A DNA stretch of 64,000 nucleotides, from assembly GCA_900555265.1 (NCBI GenBank), contig UNSL01000002.1, positions 124,001 through 188,000 of the forward strand. Direction: 5' to 3'. A model generated the notes under the pieces. It ran no database searches. It saw nothing but the letters and a program-made list of their open reading frames with translations, and was not told where the DNA came from. The translations under genes and the position numbers were made by a program. Below, piece by piece: positions 1 through 7,643 of the stretch. Each line of letters begins with the position of its first letter. Position 1 is the first letter of the stretch. The stretch comes from Candidatus Saccharimonadota bacterium. Lineage in GTDB: Bacteria; Patescibacteriota; Saccharimonadia; Saccharimonadales; Saccharimonadaceae.

Positions 1-1055
1 GATAAACTTGGCTGAACTTCTAAATCGTATGGATCTGTAGGCTCGTCAATTTGAGATCTGAAATAACCGAGAGTGGCAATCATCGCGGCGTTATCTGTAC
101 AGAGTTGAATAGGGGCGTATTCGATGTCAATTGACAAAGCTTCGCGTAATTGACGGCGCAACTCTTGGTTAGCCGCAACTCCGCCAGCGATTACAACGGA
201 GGCTGGCTGGAAATTGTCAAACGCCTTCTTGGTTTTATTTACGAGAGTTTTTATGGCTGTGTATTGGAAACTCGCTGCCATATTACGTCGTAATTCGTCA
301 TCTACGAGCGCTGGAAGCTCATGAGAGGGAAAAGTGAAGTCTTTCCCGACTTTGTATTGAACGGTTCTCAAAACGGCTGTCTTAAGCCCAGAGAAGGAAA
401 AATCGTATTCGCCGGATAGTTTGGCAATAGGCAAGTGAAACGCGTGTGGGTCGCCAAGCTCAGCAGCTTTAGCAATGGCTGGGCCACCAGGATATGGCAA
501 GCCGATGGTTTTAGCGACTTTATCGAACGCTTCACCGACGGCGTCGTCTTGAGTTTGTCCGATAAGTTGATAATCGCCGTGATTTTTAAATAGGACAAGT
601 TGTGAGTGTCCGCCTGAAACGATTAACGAAAGCATAGGGAATGACGGCTGCTGTTTCGGCAATGTTAGAGATAAATTGTCGGCTTGCTTATTGATAAAAT
701 TGGCGTACACGTGAGCTTCTACGTGATGAATCTTAAAGAGCGGTTTATTGTGAATAATAGCGAGAGTTCTAGCGGCGAGAGTGCCGATTAATAGCGAGCC
801 AATAAGCCCTGGCGCGTAAGTAACGGCGATGGCGTCGATATCATCCCAGGTGCAATTTGCGTCAGACAAAGCTTTTTTAATAACAGGATTTACGACTTCC
901 AAGTGGCTGCGAGCGGCAATTTCTGGAATAACTCCGCCGTATTCTGCGTGAATATCGATTTGTGAATTGACGACATTTGAAAGCAAGCGTTCGCCATCTT
1001 CAACTATTGACGCCGCTGTTTCGTCGCAACTGGATTCAATTCCCAAAATCCTCAT
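1..1055 (-). CDS. tsaD: tRNA N6-adenosine threonylcarbamoyltransferase TsaD (3' end beyond window)
   Basis: TsaD transfers the threonylcarbamoyl group onto A37 of ANN-decoding tRNAs (t6A), with TsaB/TsaE as usual partners. The protein starts MRILGIESSCDETA, the standard family N-terminus. It has the metal-binding HxxxH as HHVEAH, then SGGHSQL, FSFSGLKTA and AGGVAANQELR. The frame is open to base 1, giving at least 351 residues against a usual 335-350, so only a little is missing. A TATAAT on the minus strand at 1064-1069 lies 8 nt before the ATG, so any leader is 1-2 nt. The gene diverges from the MurE-like gene with only 41 nt between start codons. Identification is firm; the true C-terminus is unseen. 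Confidence 0.95.
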   Translation of the reverse strand, partial: MRILGIESSCDETAASIVEDGERLLSNVVNSQIDIHAEYGGVIPEIAARSHLEVVNPVIKKALSDANCTWDDIDAIAVTYAPGLIGSLLIGTLAARTLAIIHNKPLFKIHHVEAHVYANFINKQADNLSLTLPKQQPSFPMLSLIVSGGHSQLVLFKNHGDYQLIGQTQDDAVGEAFDKVAKTIGLPYPGGPAIAKAAELGDPHAFHLPIAKLSGEYDFSFSGLKTAVLRTVQYKVGKDFTFPSHELPALVDDELRRNMAASFQYTAIKTLVNKTKKAFDNFQPASVVIAGGVAANQELRRQLREALSIDIEYAPIQLCTDNAAMIATLGYFRSQIDEPTDPYDLEVQPSL

Positions 1056-1063
1056 TTGTTTTT

Positions 1064-1089
1064 ATTATAGCAAATATAAGTGGTAAAAT
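1064..1089. promoter_or_regulatory. Divergent promoters tsaD / murE-like
   Basis: On the minus strand TATAAT (1069-1064) serves tsaD. On the plus strand an extended -10, TGG then TAAAAT (1084-1089), ends 7 nt before the ATG at 1097. Both start sites should fall on or next to the start codons. Confidence 0.6.
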
Positions 1090-1096
1090 GGGTATT

Positions 1097-2413
1097 ATGA
1101 AAAACGAGTTGGTAAAAATTGCTAGAAAAACGCTACCCCAAGGAGCTTTGGAAAAAACCGAAAACGCCTATAGAGTTGCGCGCACGAAGATGATTAGCCT
1201 AAGATATGGCAATCCAGCTCGTGGCTTGAGAATTATTGCGGTAACAGGGACGAACGGGAAAACTACGACCGCTTGTTATATCAATGAAATCTTGAAAGAA
1301 GCTGGATTTAAGACAGCGTTATTTACGACGGCGGTGATTGAAATTGCTGGCAAGGAAAAGATAAATGATTTGAATGCGACAGTTCCGACTGTAGCAAGAC
1401 TGTTTAGCTTTTTTCAGACAGCTCAGCGTGAAGGTGTGGAATATGTGATTTTAGAGGCGACAAGTCACGCTTTATCGCAGCATAAATTTGACGGCGTGCC
1501 AATTGAGGCGGCGGTGATGACTAATTTGACTCAAGACCATTTAGATTATCATAAAACGATGGAAGCTTACGCGGCGGCTAAGGCTAAGTTATTTGAGAAA
1601 AAGCCGAAATATATCGTGCTGAATCGTGATGACGAGTGGTTTGAATACTTTGACAAGTTTACGGCTTCTGGCGAGAAAATGACTTACGGAACGAATCCGG
1701 AAGCTGAAGCTCACTTGACGCACGTTAAGTTGTATAAAAAGGGAACAGAGGCAAGTTTACTGATTGATCATCAAACTCATCTGGAGTTGGCGACTAATTT
1801 GCCTGGCGAATTTAACGTGATGAATATGTCGGCTGCGGTGTCGTTGGCGTATTTGTTAGGAATAAAGCTGGAAGATATCCAAGAGGGCGTGGCGAACTTG
1901 GAAGCGATTCCTGGACGATTCGAGCGAGTAGAAAATAAGCTTGGAATTGATATTATTGTGGATTATGCGCACACGCCAGACGCGCTGGAAAAATTGCTAA
2001 AAACCACTCATAAAATTACCAAGGGGCGATTAACTTTGGTGTTTGGTGCATGCGGCGATAGAGATAAGACAAAGCGTCCGATTATGGGCGAACTGGCGGC
2101 TAATTTGGCGGATAGGATTTTCCTAACTGACGAGGAAAGCTATAACGAAAATCCAGATGAAATTCGGGCAATGATTCGTCAGGGAATTGAGCGAACGAAG
2201 AAGGCTCATAAAATGACGGAAATTGCTGATCGAAAACAGGCGATTTATCAGGCTTTGAGGTCGGCTGTTCGTGGCGATACGATTCTGATTACTGGCATGG
2301 GTCATGAGCAGTACCGAATTGTGAATGGCAAGCGAATTCCGTGGAATGACAAGAAGGTTGTTCAGGAAATTATTTCTGAGATTGAGAAAAAGAGTCGTAA
2401 AATTTCGCTTTAA
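1097..2413 (+). CDS. MurE-like Mur ligase (UDP-MurNAc-peptide synthetase family), short N-terminus
   Basis: Mur ligases add amino acids to the peptidoglycan stem peptide using ATP. The P-loop TGTNGKTT, the ATSHAL segment, YAHTPDAL, FGACGDRDKTKR and a C-terminal GMGHEQYR (KGHE-type) place it in the MurE family. With the start at 1097 it has 438 residues and the P-loop falls near residue 50 rather than about 110, so the N-terminal UDP-sugar-binding domain is missing. The DNPR motif that reads the third amino acid is replaced by DEES, so DAP versus Lys cannot be called. The start is set by the leaderless promoter; the upstream in-frame extension is antisense to tsaD. The 3' end overlaps murF by 44 bp, tail to tail. 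Confidence 0.8.
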   Translation: MKNELVKIARKTLPQGALEKTENAYRVARTKMISLRYGNPARGLRIIAVTGTNGKTTTACYINEILKEAGFKTALFTTAVIEIAGKEKINDLNATVPTVARLFSFFQTAQREGVEYVILEATSHALSQHKFDGVPIEAAVMTNLTQDHLDYHKTMEAYAAAKAKLFEKKPKYIVLNRDDEWFEYFDKFTASGEKMTYGTNPEAEAHLTHVKLYKKGTEASLLIDHQTHLELATNLPGEFNVMNMSAAVSLAYLLGIKLEDIQEGVANLEAIPGRFERVENKLGIDIIVDYAHTPDALEKLLKTTHKITKGRLTLVFGACGDRDKTKRPIMGELAANLADRIFLTDEESYNENPDEIRAMIRQGIERTKKAHKMTEIADRKQAIYQALRSAVRGDTILITGMGHEQYRIVNGKRIPWNDKKVVQEIISEIEKKSRKISL

Positions 2414-3659
2414 TCTGTTTCCAGCTTTGTGATTGACGAACTAATTTTTCTGCATCGCTTGGGTTGAGTAGTAGTTCTTTCACGGCGTCTTCAAGGTAAA
2501 TGCCGCCCTGTGAGCCTTTGAATAGAATTGTCATATCTTTAATGTCGTTATTTTTCAGGAATTCTCCGGCTTCAAGCGCCGTGTCAAAAGAAATTACTTT
2601 ACAGCCATTTTTTTCAGCGATTGGTGCGAGGTGTTTTTTTGACATTTTGCCAACAGTGATGAGCAATTCTAGCTGTTTAGGGTCACAAATTTCACCGATT
2701 TTTTTATGCTCTAATTCGGACGTTTCGCCCAATTCATTCATATCGCCCAATACGGCAATTTTATGATCGGCAGAGATGGAATAGAGCGTTTTTAGCGAAT
2801 TTTCCATGGCAATAGGGCTAGCGTTGTAAGTGTCGTCCAGTAATGTGCAGCCGCGTATGCCATGTAAAATATTCATTCTTCCTGAAACTGGTTTGATTTT
2901 TGTTAAAGCCGCCGCAACTTCTTCAATATTCATTCCGCAAGCCAATCCCGCCGCCGCCGCGCCAGTGATTGAGCGAATGTTATGCTTACCCAATACAGAA
3001 ATATTTATATCCTGAGAGGTTTCTTCGGAGTGTTTCAGATTGACAATACAGCCAGTGTCTGTAGTCTTTTTAATTTCCAGGAAAACATCAGCGGATTCGT
3101 CGCCGTAACTCACGCGATTTCCAACTATGAGATTATGATATTTTTCATCGATATCGTGAAGGTTGAAGATGGTTTTTTTAGCGACTTGACTAATGGACAA
3201 TTCCTCATGAGCCACCGTATCCATATTTTTGAAAAATTCCATATGCTCAGGAGCAACAGAGGTAATTATGGCAATGCCGGGCTGAATATAGCGCATAAAA
3301 GTAGCCATTTCACCAGGGCAATCAATGCCGCATTCTTGAATAATTATGTCTGGCGATTCGGGGCTTTTTATGCTGGCATGTGCGGCGGAGAAGACTTTTA
3401 GCCAGGCTAGGGGAGATTTGGCGTTTTTTGGTCCGTCTACTCCTAAGATTTCCAGCGGCGCACTTAAGGTCGTGTTCAAATTGCCACGACTATGGCGCAC
3501 GGTGAATTTTTCTGATAGAACAGTGGCGGTTGCTGATTTTACGCTAGTTTTACCAACACTGCCGACTACGGCAATTAGCTTGGTGTCAGGATGAGATTTA
3601 AGATATTTTTTTACATAAGAACCGAGAATTTTTTCTAAGAGATGTTTAAATAATTGCAT
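2370..3659 (-). CDS. murF: MurF-like Mur ligase (UDP-MurNAc-tripeptide:D-Ala-D-Ala ligase family)
   Basis: MurF adds D-Ala-D-Ala to the UDP-MurNAc-tripeptide in the cytoplasm. The 429-residue protein has a P-loop GSVGKTS near residue 33, a SRGNLNTTLSAPL segment, DDTYNASP and VLGDMNELG, all typical of MurF. The P-loop lies about 70 residues earlier than in standard MurF, so the N-terminal substrate-binding domain is absent, as in the neighbouring MurE-like protein. On the minus strand TATAAT (3671-3666) ends 6 nt before the ATG, so the mRNA should be leaderless. The last 13 codons and the stop are antisense to the end of the MurE-like gene. An adjacent D-Ala-D-Ala ligase is not present. Confidence 0.85.
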   Translation of the reverse strand: MQLFKHLLEKILGSYVKKYLKSHPDTKLIAVVGSVGKTSVKSATATVLSEKFTVRHSRGNLNTTLSAPLEILGVDGPKNAKSPLAWLKVFSAAHASIKSPESPDIIIQECGIDCPGEMATFMRYIQPGIAIITSVAPEHMEFFKNMDTVAHEELSISQVAKKTIFNLHDIDEKYHNLIVGNRVSYGDESADVFLEIKKTTDTGCIVNLKHSEETSQDINISVLGKHNIRSITGAAAAGLACGMNIEEVAAALTKIKPVSGRMNILHGIRGCTLLDDTYNASPIAMENSLKTLYSISADHKIAVLGDMNELGETSELEHKKIGEICDPKQLELLITVGKMSKKHLAPIAEKNGCKVISFDTALEAGEFLKNNDIKDMTILFKGSQGGIYLEDAVKELLLNPSDAEKLVRQSQSWKQIKAKFYDSFSQSQK

Positions 3660-3729
3660 GGAGTTATTATAACAGATTGAGGAATAGTAGGGAGAAGAGT
3701 ATAGGGTTGCTTTTTTATTGATTTTATGG

Positions 3730-3735
3730 TATTAT
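3730..3735 (+). promoter_or_regulatory. Extended -10 for leaderless gene at 3743
   Basis: TGG followed by TATTAT (3730-3735), ending 7 nt before the ATG at 3743. A weak -35 TTGCTT lies upstream at about 3707. Confidence 0.55.
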
Positions 3736-3742
3736 AGCAGTT

Positions 3743-4627
3743 ATGAATACAGGCAGATCCAATAGAGAGCAAATGAGATTGAGTGAGACCGCTACTGAGG
3801 TCATGAGATCTCCTGAGTATATAGAAGCGCAAGATTATATGCGCTCGAAGTTAGGCGAGACGGCATTAAAAATGGTATGGGTAAAGCGGTATGCTGTGTC
3901 TAAAGCTATAGATATTCATCGTAGTAAACAAGAAAGTCAATATGAAACAAAAAGTCGATATGAAACAGACGAAGACAGAACTCTGGAATTAATACGAATT
4001 ATGCCGTATTGGTTTAATGCTCAGTTGAAGCTTGATGGTCATAAGAGTTGTAAGTCTCGCAAAGAGAAAAAAGAGTGTAAAGAAACAGTTACGATATTCA
4101 ATAAAATCATACGTACTATGATAAATGAAGAGCAATGTAGCGGTATGAAGGAAACTATAGACTCCATCGATGAGGTTATGTTAAAACTTAACTATACTCC
4201 CTCGGAGATTAACTACGCTAAACAGTCGTTTAATGCTGTGCTTCAGGGAATGCGCCATGAAATTGCTGCTGAAAGTGCCTTAAACTGGACTCCAGGGGTT
4301 GAACTTGCTGATATGACTAATATTGAAGATGATCTTAATGGAGGAGATATTCACGTTGACTATGTCGACGATCAAGGCGAAAGGTTTGAATTTAACATTG
4401 ATATAAAAGCGACTAAAATTTCTGCCGATAAGGCAAATGAAAGGAATCATAGGCCGGGTTATTATGCAATCTGGTCGGGATTTGATTATGATGATTTTTG
4501 TGGTAGAGTACTTCCTGAAAACAAAATTATCAAGAGTAAATGTTCTTACTATGAGGAAAAAATTAAGGAAATAGTTGCCATTGAAAGGCGTAGAAAAGCT
4601 CAAAGAACGCTGAGAAGGGTAGTCTAG
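3743..4627 (+). CDS. Unrecognised protein with PD-(D/E)XK nuclease-like residues
   Basis: I do not recognise this 294-residue soluble protein. Its C-terminal half has RHEIAAE, then GGDIHVDY, then FNIDIKATK about 25 residues later. An E, then D, then D-x-K after a hydrophobic strand is the arrangement of PD-(D/E)XK nucleases, so a nuclease fold is a reasonable inference but unproven. The N-terminal half is helical and charged, with a Cys-containing KSCKSRKEKKEC stretch. Arginine is mostly AGA, unlike the CGN-rich housekeeping genes around it, which suggests acquisition. The extended -10 places the transcript start at the ATG. The 109-residue gene at 4636 follows after 8 nt, so they are probably co-transcribed. 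Confidence 0.6.
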   Translation: MNTGRSNREQMRLSETATEVMRSPEYIEAQDYMRSKLGETALKMVWVKRYAVSKAIDIHRSKQESQYETKSRYETDEDRTLELIRIMPYWFNAQLKLDGHKSCKSRKEKKECKETVTIFNKIIRTMINEEQCSGMKETIDSIDEVMLKLNYTPSEINYAKQSFNAVLQGMRHEIAAESALNWTPGVELADMTNIEDDLNGGDIHVDYVDDQGERFEFNIDIKATKISADKANERNHRPGYYAIWSGFDYDDFCGRVLPENKIIKSKCSYYEEKIKEIVAIERRRKAQRTLRRVV

Positions 4628-4635
4628 GTAGAGTA

Positions 4636-4965
4636 ATGGAAGCTTATAAAGTTATTAAGCCAGCCAATCTTCAGGAGCTTGATGCTGCATTGCGCACTAA
4701 TCCGTTGGGCTCAGAATTTCCAATAACGATTGAGGAGAATCTTGATGGTAATGATATTGCAAAAAGAAGAGGTGTTGTTCCTAAGAAAGAGGAAGCTACC
4801 TTTTCAGCTGCTTCTATTGATGTTGGAAAGAGCAGTAAAAATGCCAGAACTATTATAACAATGGGGGAAGTTGCTATTAAGGAGGTTGCTTTTACGGGAA
4901 GAATCTCTGCATCGGAAAAAGGTGATGATGGTGATGATAATTTCCCTGAGCTACTAATCGTATAA
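4636..4965 (+). CDS. Unrecognised 109-residue protein, partner of the nuclease-like gene
   Basis: A small acidic protein with no signal peptide or membrane segment. Visible features are a central run of short hydrophobic strands (ARTIITMGEVAIKEVAF) and an acidic tail with GDDGDD. An AGGTAGAG stretch 6-13 nt upstream can serve as its ribosome site. It sits 8 nt after the nuclease-like gene and just before the CIRCE element, in the same atypical codon style. A close pair of unknown genes with a nuclease-like member could be an effector with its inhibitor or cofactor, but nothing in the sequence proves this. Confidence 0.55.
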   Translation: MEAYKVIKPANLQELDAALRTNPLGSEFPITIEENLDGNDIAKRRGVVPKKEEATFSAASIDVGKSSKNARTIITMGEVAIKEVAFTGRISASEKGDDGDDNFPELLIV

Positions 4966-4986
4966 TACTGAATAATATCTAGATAA

Positions 4987-5013
4987 TTAGCACTCACACT
5001 TGACGAGTGCTAA
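4987..5013 (+). promoter_or_regulatory. CIRCE operator (HrcA site) upstream of groESL
   Basis: TTAGCACTC, 9-nt spacer, GAGTGCTAA: a perfect match to the CIRCE inverted repeat bound by the heat-shock repressor HrcA. It overlaps the -35 of the groES promoter. HrcA itself is not in this window. Confidence 0.95.
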
Positions 5014-5029
5014 ATTAGTGCGTTACAAT
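5000..5029 (+). promoter_or_regulatory. groESL promoter
   Basis: TTGACG (5000-5005), 18-bp spacer, TACAAT (5024-5029). The -35 lies inside CIRCE, so HrcA binding would block RNA polymerase. Predicted start about 5036. Confidence 0.8.
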
Positions 5030-5059
5030 AGATACGTTGTTAACGAAATGGAGGATAAC

Positions 5060-5329
5060 GTGAGTACACCTATTAAGCCTCTTGGCGACCGTGTTGTAGC
5101 GGTGCGTGAAGAAGCAAAGACTCAGACAGCGAGCGGAATTTACTTGCCTGATAACGCCAAAGAAAAGCCAGTAGTTGCGGAAGTTAAAGCGGTTGGCGGC
5201 GATGTGAAGAACGTCAAAGTCGGTGATCGGATTGTCTATAAGGAATATTCGACTACGGATTTGAAAATTGACGGCACGGAATATTTGGTTGTTCGCGAAG
5301 AAGATATTTTAGCAACGGTTGTTGGATAA
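5060..5329 (+). CDS. groES: Co-chaperonin GroES
   Basis: GroES forms the heptameric lid of the GroEL folding chamber. The 89-residue product has the family core PLGDRVVAVREEAKTQTASGIYLPDNAKEK, split here as IKPLGDRVV and SGIYLPD, followed by the usual beta-barrel repeats VGDRIVYKEYS and YLVVREEDILA. I take the GTG at 5060 as the start because GGAGG (5050-5054) sits 5 nt before it; an in-frame ATG at 5048 overlaps that site. It is the first gene of a CIRCE-regulated heat-shock operon and is followed by groEL after 16 nt. Confidence 0.95.
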   Translation: MSTPIKPLGDRVVAVREEAKTQTASGIYLPDNAKEKPVVAEVKAVGGDVKNVKVGDRIVYKEYSTTDLKIDGTEYLVVREEDILATVVG

Positions 5330-5345
5330 AAAGGGGAGTTTAATT

Positions 5346-6989
5346 ATGGCAAAAAAAGTTTTTTATGATGACGATGCGCGAAATCGCGTGCTTGGCGGTG
5401 CTAAATCGCTATACGACGCAGTTAAGGTGACTTACGGTCCGAAGGGCCGCAATGTTGTGATTGCGAAAGGTTTTGGTGGCCCAACAGTTACTCATGACGG
5501 CGTAACTGTGGCTGAAGGAATTGAATTGCCAGAAAACGATGACGAAACGCTAGGCTATAAAGTCGGTGCTGATTTAATCAAGCAGGCCGCTAAGAACTTG
5601 AACAAGCAAGCAGGCGACGGCACGACGACCGTAACAGTGTTGACATACTCGATTTTGAAAGAGGCGAATCGATTGATTGCGGCTGGACATAATCCGATGG
5701 AACTTAGGAAAGGCATCGAGCAAGCTGGCGCGGAAATTGTTAAAGAATTGAACAAATTGGCTGAGCCGATTGAGGGCAAGTCTGACCGCGTGGCTGAAGT
5801 TGCTACAATTTCGGCGGGAGATGCGGAAATTGGTAAATTGATTGCTGGCGTGATTGAGAAAGTTGGCAAAGACGGCGTGGTTACTGTTGAGGCTGGCCAA
5901 GGTTTGGAGCTGGAAGCTGAAGTTGTTGAAGGTTTTAGCTTGGACAAGGGTTGGGTGAGTCCGTTCTTTGTTACTGACGCAGGTCGCCAGGAAGCCGTGT
6001 ACGAAAAGCCGGCAATTCTAATTACCGATAAGAAGATTTCTAGTGTACAAGAATTCTTGCCAATGTTGGAAAAATTGGCACAAAGCGGCAAAAAAGACGT
6101 GGTTTTAATTGCTGACGAAGTTGAGGGTGAGGCGTTGAGTATTTTGGTACTGAACAAGCTGAAGGGCGTATTCAACACCGTAGCCGTTAAGGCGCCAAGT
6201 TTCGGTGATCGTCGTAAAGATGTACTTCGTGATATCGCTGTGCTGACTGGTGCGACTGTGATTTCTGAAGATCACGGATTGACATTCGAAAACGCAGGCT
6301 TGGAAGTTTTGGGCTCGGCGCGCAAGGTGATTGTCGGAAAAGACGAAACGACAATTATCGAAGGCGCGGGCAAGCCTTCAGGTGTGAAGGAGCGAATTGC
6401 TGAGATTAAGTCGCTTTCAGAAAATGCTTCTAGTGAGTATGAAAAAGAACAATTCGACAAGCGTGCTGCGGCATTGTCTGGCAAGGTTGCGGTTATTAAA
6501 GTTGGTGGCGCGACTGAGACTGAAATTGACGAGAAGAAATTCCGCGTTGATGATGCAGTGGCGGCTACTAAGGCGGCTTTGGCTGAGGGAATTGTTGCTG
6601 GTGGTGGCGTAACTTTGGTCAATTTGGCTGGCAATTTAAAAGTTAGCGGCGCGGATAGTTTGTCAGTTGGTCGACAAATCTTGAAGGACGCTCTGAAGCA
6701 ACCGTTCTTGCAGATTATGAAAAATGCTGGCTTGAATGCTGATGCATTACTTGCTCAAGTTGAATCTGGCAAACCTGGATTCGGTGTTAACGTTATGAAG
6801 CCAGAAGATGGTCTAATTGACGTGAAGAAGGCTGGTGTGATTGATCCAGCTCGTGTGACTAAAGAAGCTGTTCAAAACGCAGTATCAATTGCATCAACTG
6901 CGGCAACTATGGGCGCTTTGGTGGTTGATATTCCAGAGGCTGAGGTTGCAGCTGCTCCTGGTGGTATGCCGGGAATGGGCATGATGTAA
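5346..6989 (+). CDS. groEL: Chaperonin GroEL
   Basis: ATP-driven tetradecameric folding chamber that works with GroES in the cytoplasm. The 547-residue length is standard. Visible motifs are TYGPKGRNVVI, the nucleotide-binding DGTTT near residue 87, KAPSFGDRRKDVL in the apical domain, AAVEEG-type KAALAEGIVAGGG near residue 410, and a Gly-Met tail PGGMPGMGMM. The ATG at 5346 is preceded by AGGGGAG, 9 nt upstream. A strong intrinsic terminator follows at 7012. The gene is co-transcribed with groES under the CIRCE promoter. Confidence 0.98.
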   Translation: MAKKVFYDDDARNRVLGGAKSLYDAVKVTYGPKGRNVVIAKGFGGPTVTHDGVTVAEGIELPENDDETLGYKVGADLIKQAAKNLNKQAGDGTTTVTVLTYSILKEANRLIAAGHNPMELRKGIEQAGAEIVKELNKLAEPIEGKSDRVAEVATISAGDAEIGKLIAGVIEKVGKDGVVTVEAGQGLELEAEVVEGFSLDKGWVSPFFVTDAGRQEAVYEKPAILITDKKISSVQEFLPMLEKLAQSGKKDVVLIADEVEGEALSILVLNKLKGVFNTVAVKAPSFGDRRKDVLRDIAVLTGATVISEDHGLTFENAGLEVLGSARKVIVGKDETTIIEGAGKPSGVKERIAEIKSLSENASSEYEKEQFDKRAAALSGKVAVIKVGGATETEIDEKKFRVDDAVAATKAALAEGIVAGGGVTLVNLAGNLKVSGADSLSVGRQILKDALKQPFLQIMKNAGLNADALLAQVESGKPGFGVNVMKPEDGLIDVKKAGVIDPARVTKEAVQNAVSIASTAATMGALVVDIPEAEVAAAPGGMPGMGMM

Positions 6990-7011
6990 ATCTGCCCCGA
7001 GCAATAAAAAT

Positions 7012-7036
7012 CCCGCCGAAAATGGCGGGTTTTTAT
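7012..7036 (+). terminator. Intrinsic terminator of groESL
   Basis: CCCGCC, 6-nt loop, GGCGGG, then TTTTTATTTT. On the other strand the hairpin is preceded by A-tracts only, so it serves groESL. Confidence 0.9.
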
Positions 7037-7050
7037 TTTGGAGGAATGGC

Positions 7051-7566
7051 TTAACGAGGATTTGAGAAATAGTCGATTTCTTTAATGATATCCAGGAGAG
7101 CCTGAGCGCGGCGAGCTTCGTCAACAATAGCCACAGCAGCGTCGTGTGCCGGTGCGATCAGAGTTTTATCGTCCGTAGAACGAAGAAGTAGCAGGTAAGT
7201 GTCAAACTTTTCTTCTGGAGAAACGTCCAACTTGTCGACTAATGGACGCAACTCGTTCAAAGCGGTTTGCTTGATCGTATCAAGCGCAGGATCTGCGGCT
7301 ATAGCTGGAGTTGGTGCGCTGACTGTTGGAGTTGGCGTAACTGGCTCTGGAGTAGTAGATTCTACTGTAGCTTCGACAGACTTCTGACTGTCGTCTGAAT
7401 CTGTAGCGACAGGATCCGGTGAGATGGTTGCAGGATTAATTACAGGTGAAGCTGTAGCATTTGTCTCTTCAAATTGTAAATTATTGTCTGTACCTTGTGA
7501 CACGCCAGCTAATACCTTAGCCAGTTCTTGGTCGTCACTGAATGATTGATTAGCTTGAGAATCCAT
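7051..7566 (-). CDS. Unrecognised acidic protein with Pro/Thr-rich linker
   Basis: 171 residues, no signal peptide or membrane span. The N-terminal 30 residues are polar and acidic, residues about 40-95 are a Pro/Thr/Ser/Ala-rich disordered linker, and residues about 95-171 form a predicted all-helical domain (ELRPLVDKLDVSPEEKFDTYLLLLRS). The arrangement suggests a small helical domain tethered to a flexible tail, but no family is recognised. AGGTGG lies 6 nt before the ATG on the minus strand. It diverges from the isomerase gene at 7644 with 77 nt between starts. Confidence 0.65.
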   Translation of the reverse strand: MDSQANQSFSDDQELAKVLAGVSQGTDNNLQFEETNATASPVINPATISPDPVATDSDDSQKSVEATVESTTPEPVTPTPTVSAPTPAIAADPALDTIKQTALNELRPLVDKLDVSPEEKFDTYLLLLRSTDDKTLIAPAHDAAVAIVDEARRAQALLDIIKEIDYFSNPR

Positions 7567-7643
7567 TATAACCCACCTTATATATTAAATTGTTTAAGCT
7601 TATATATGTTACACTATAACATGAGTTAATCAAGGAGCGCAAG

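Noticed and set aside
977..1096. Upstream extension of the MurE-like frame
   Set aside because: It is antisense to the conserved tsaD N-terminus, and a -10 lies between it and ATG 1097.
5555..6178. 207-codon open frame antisense to groEL
   Set aside because: Shadow of a strongly coding gene, Ser/Ala-rich translation, no promoter or ribosome site.
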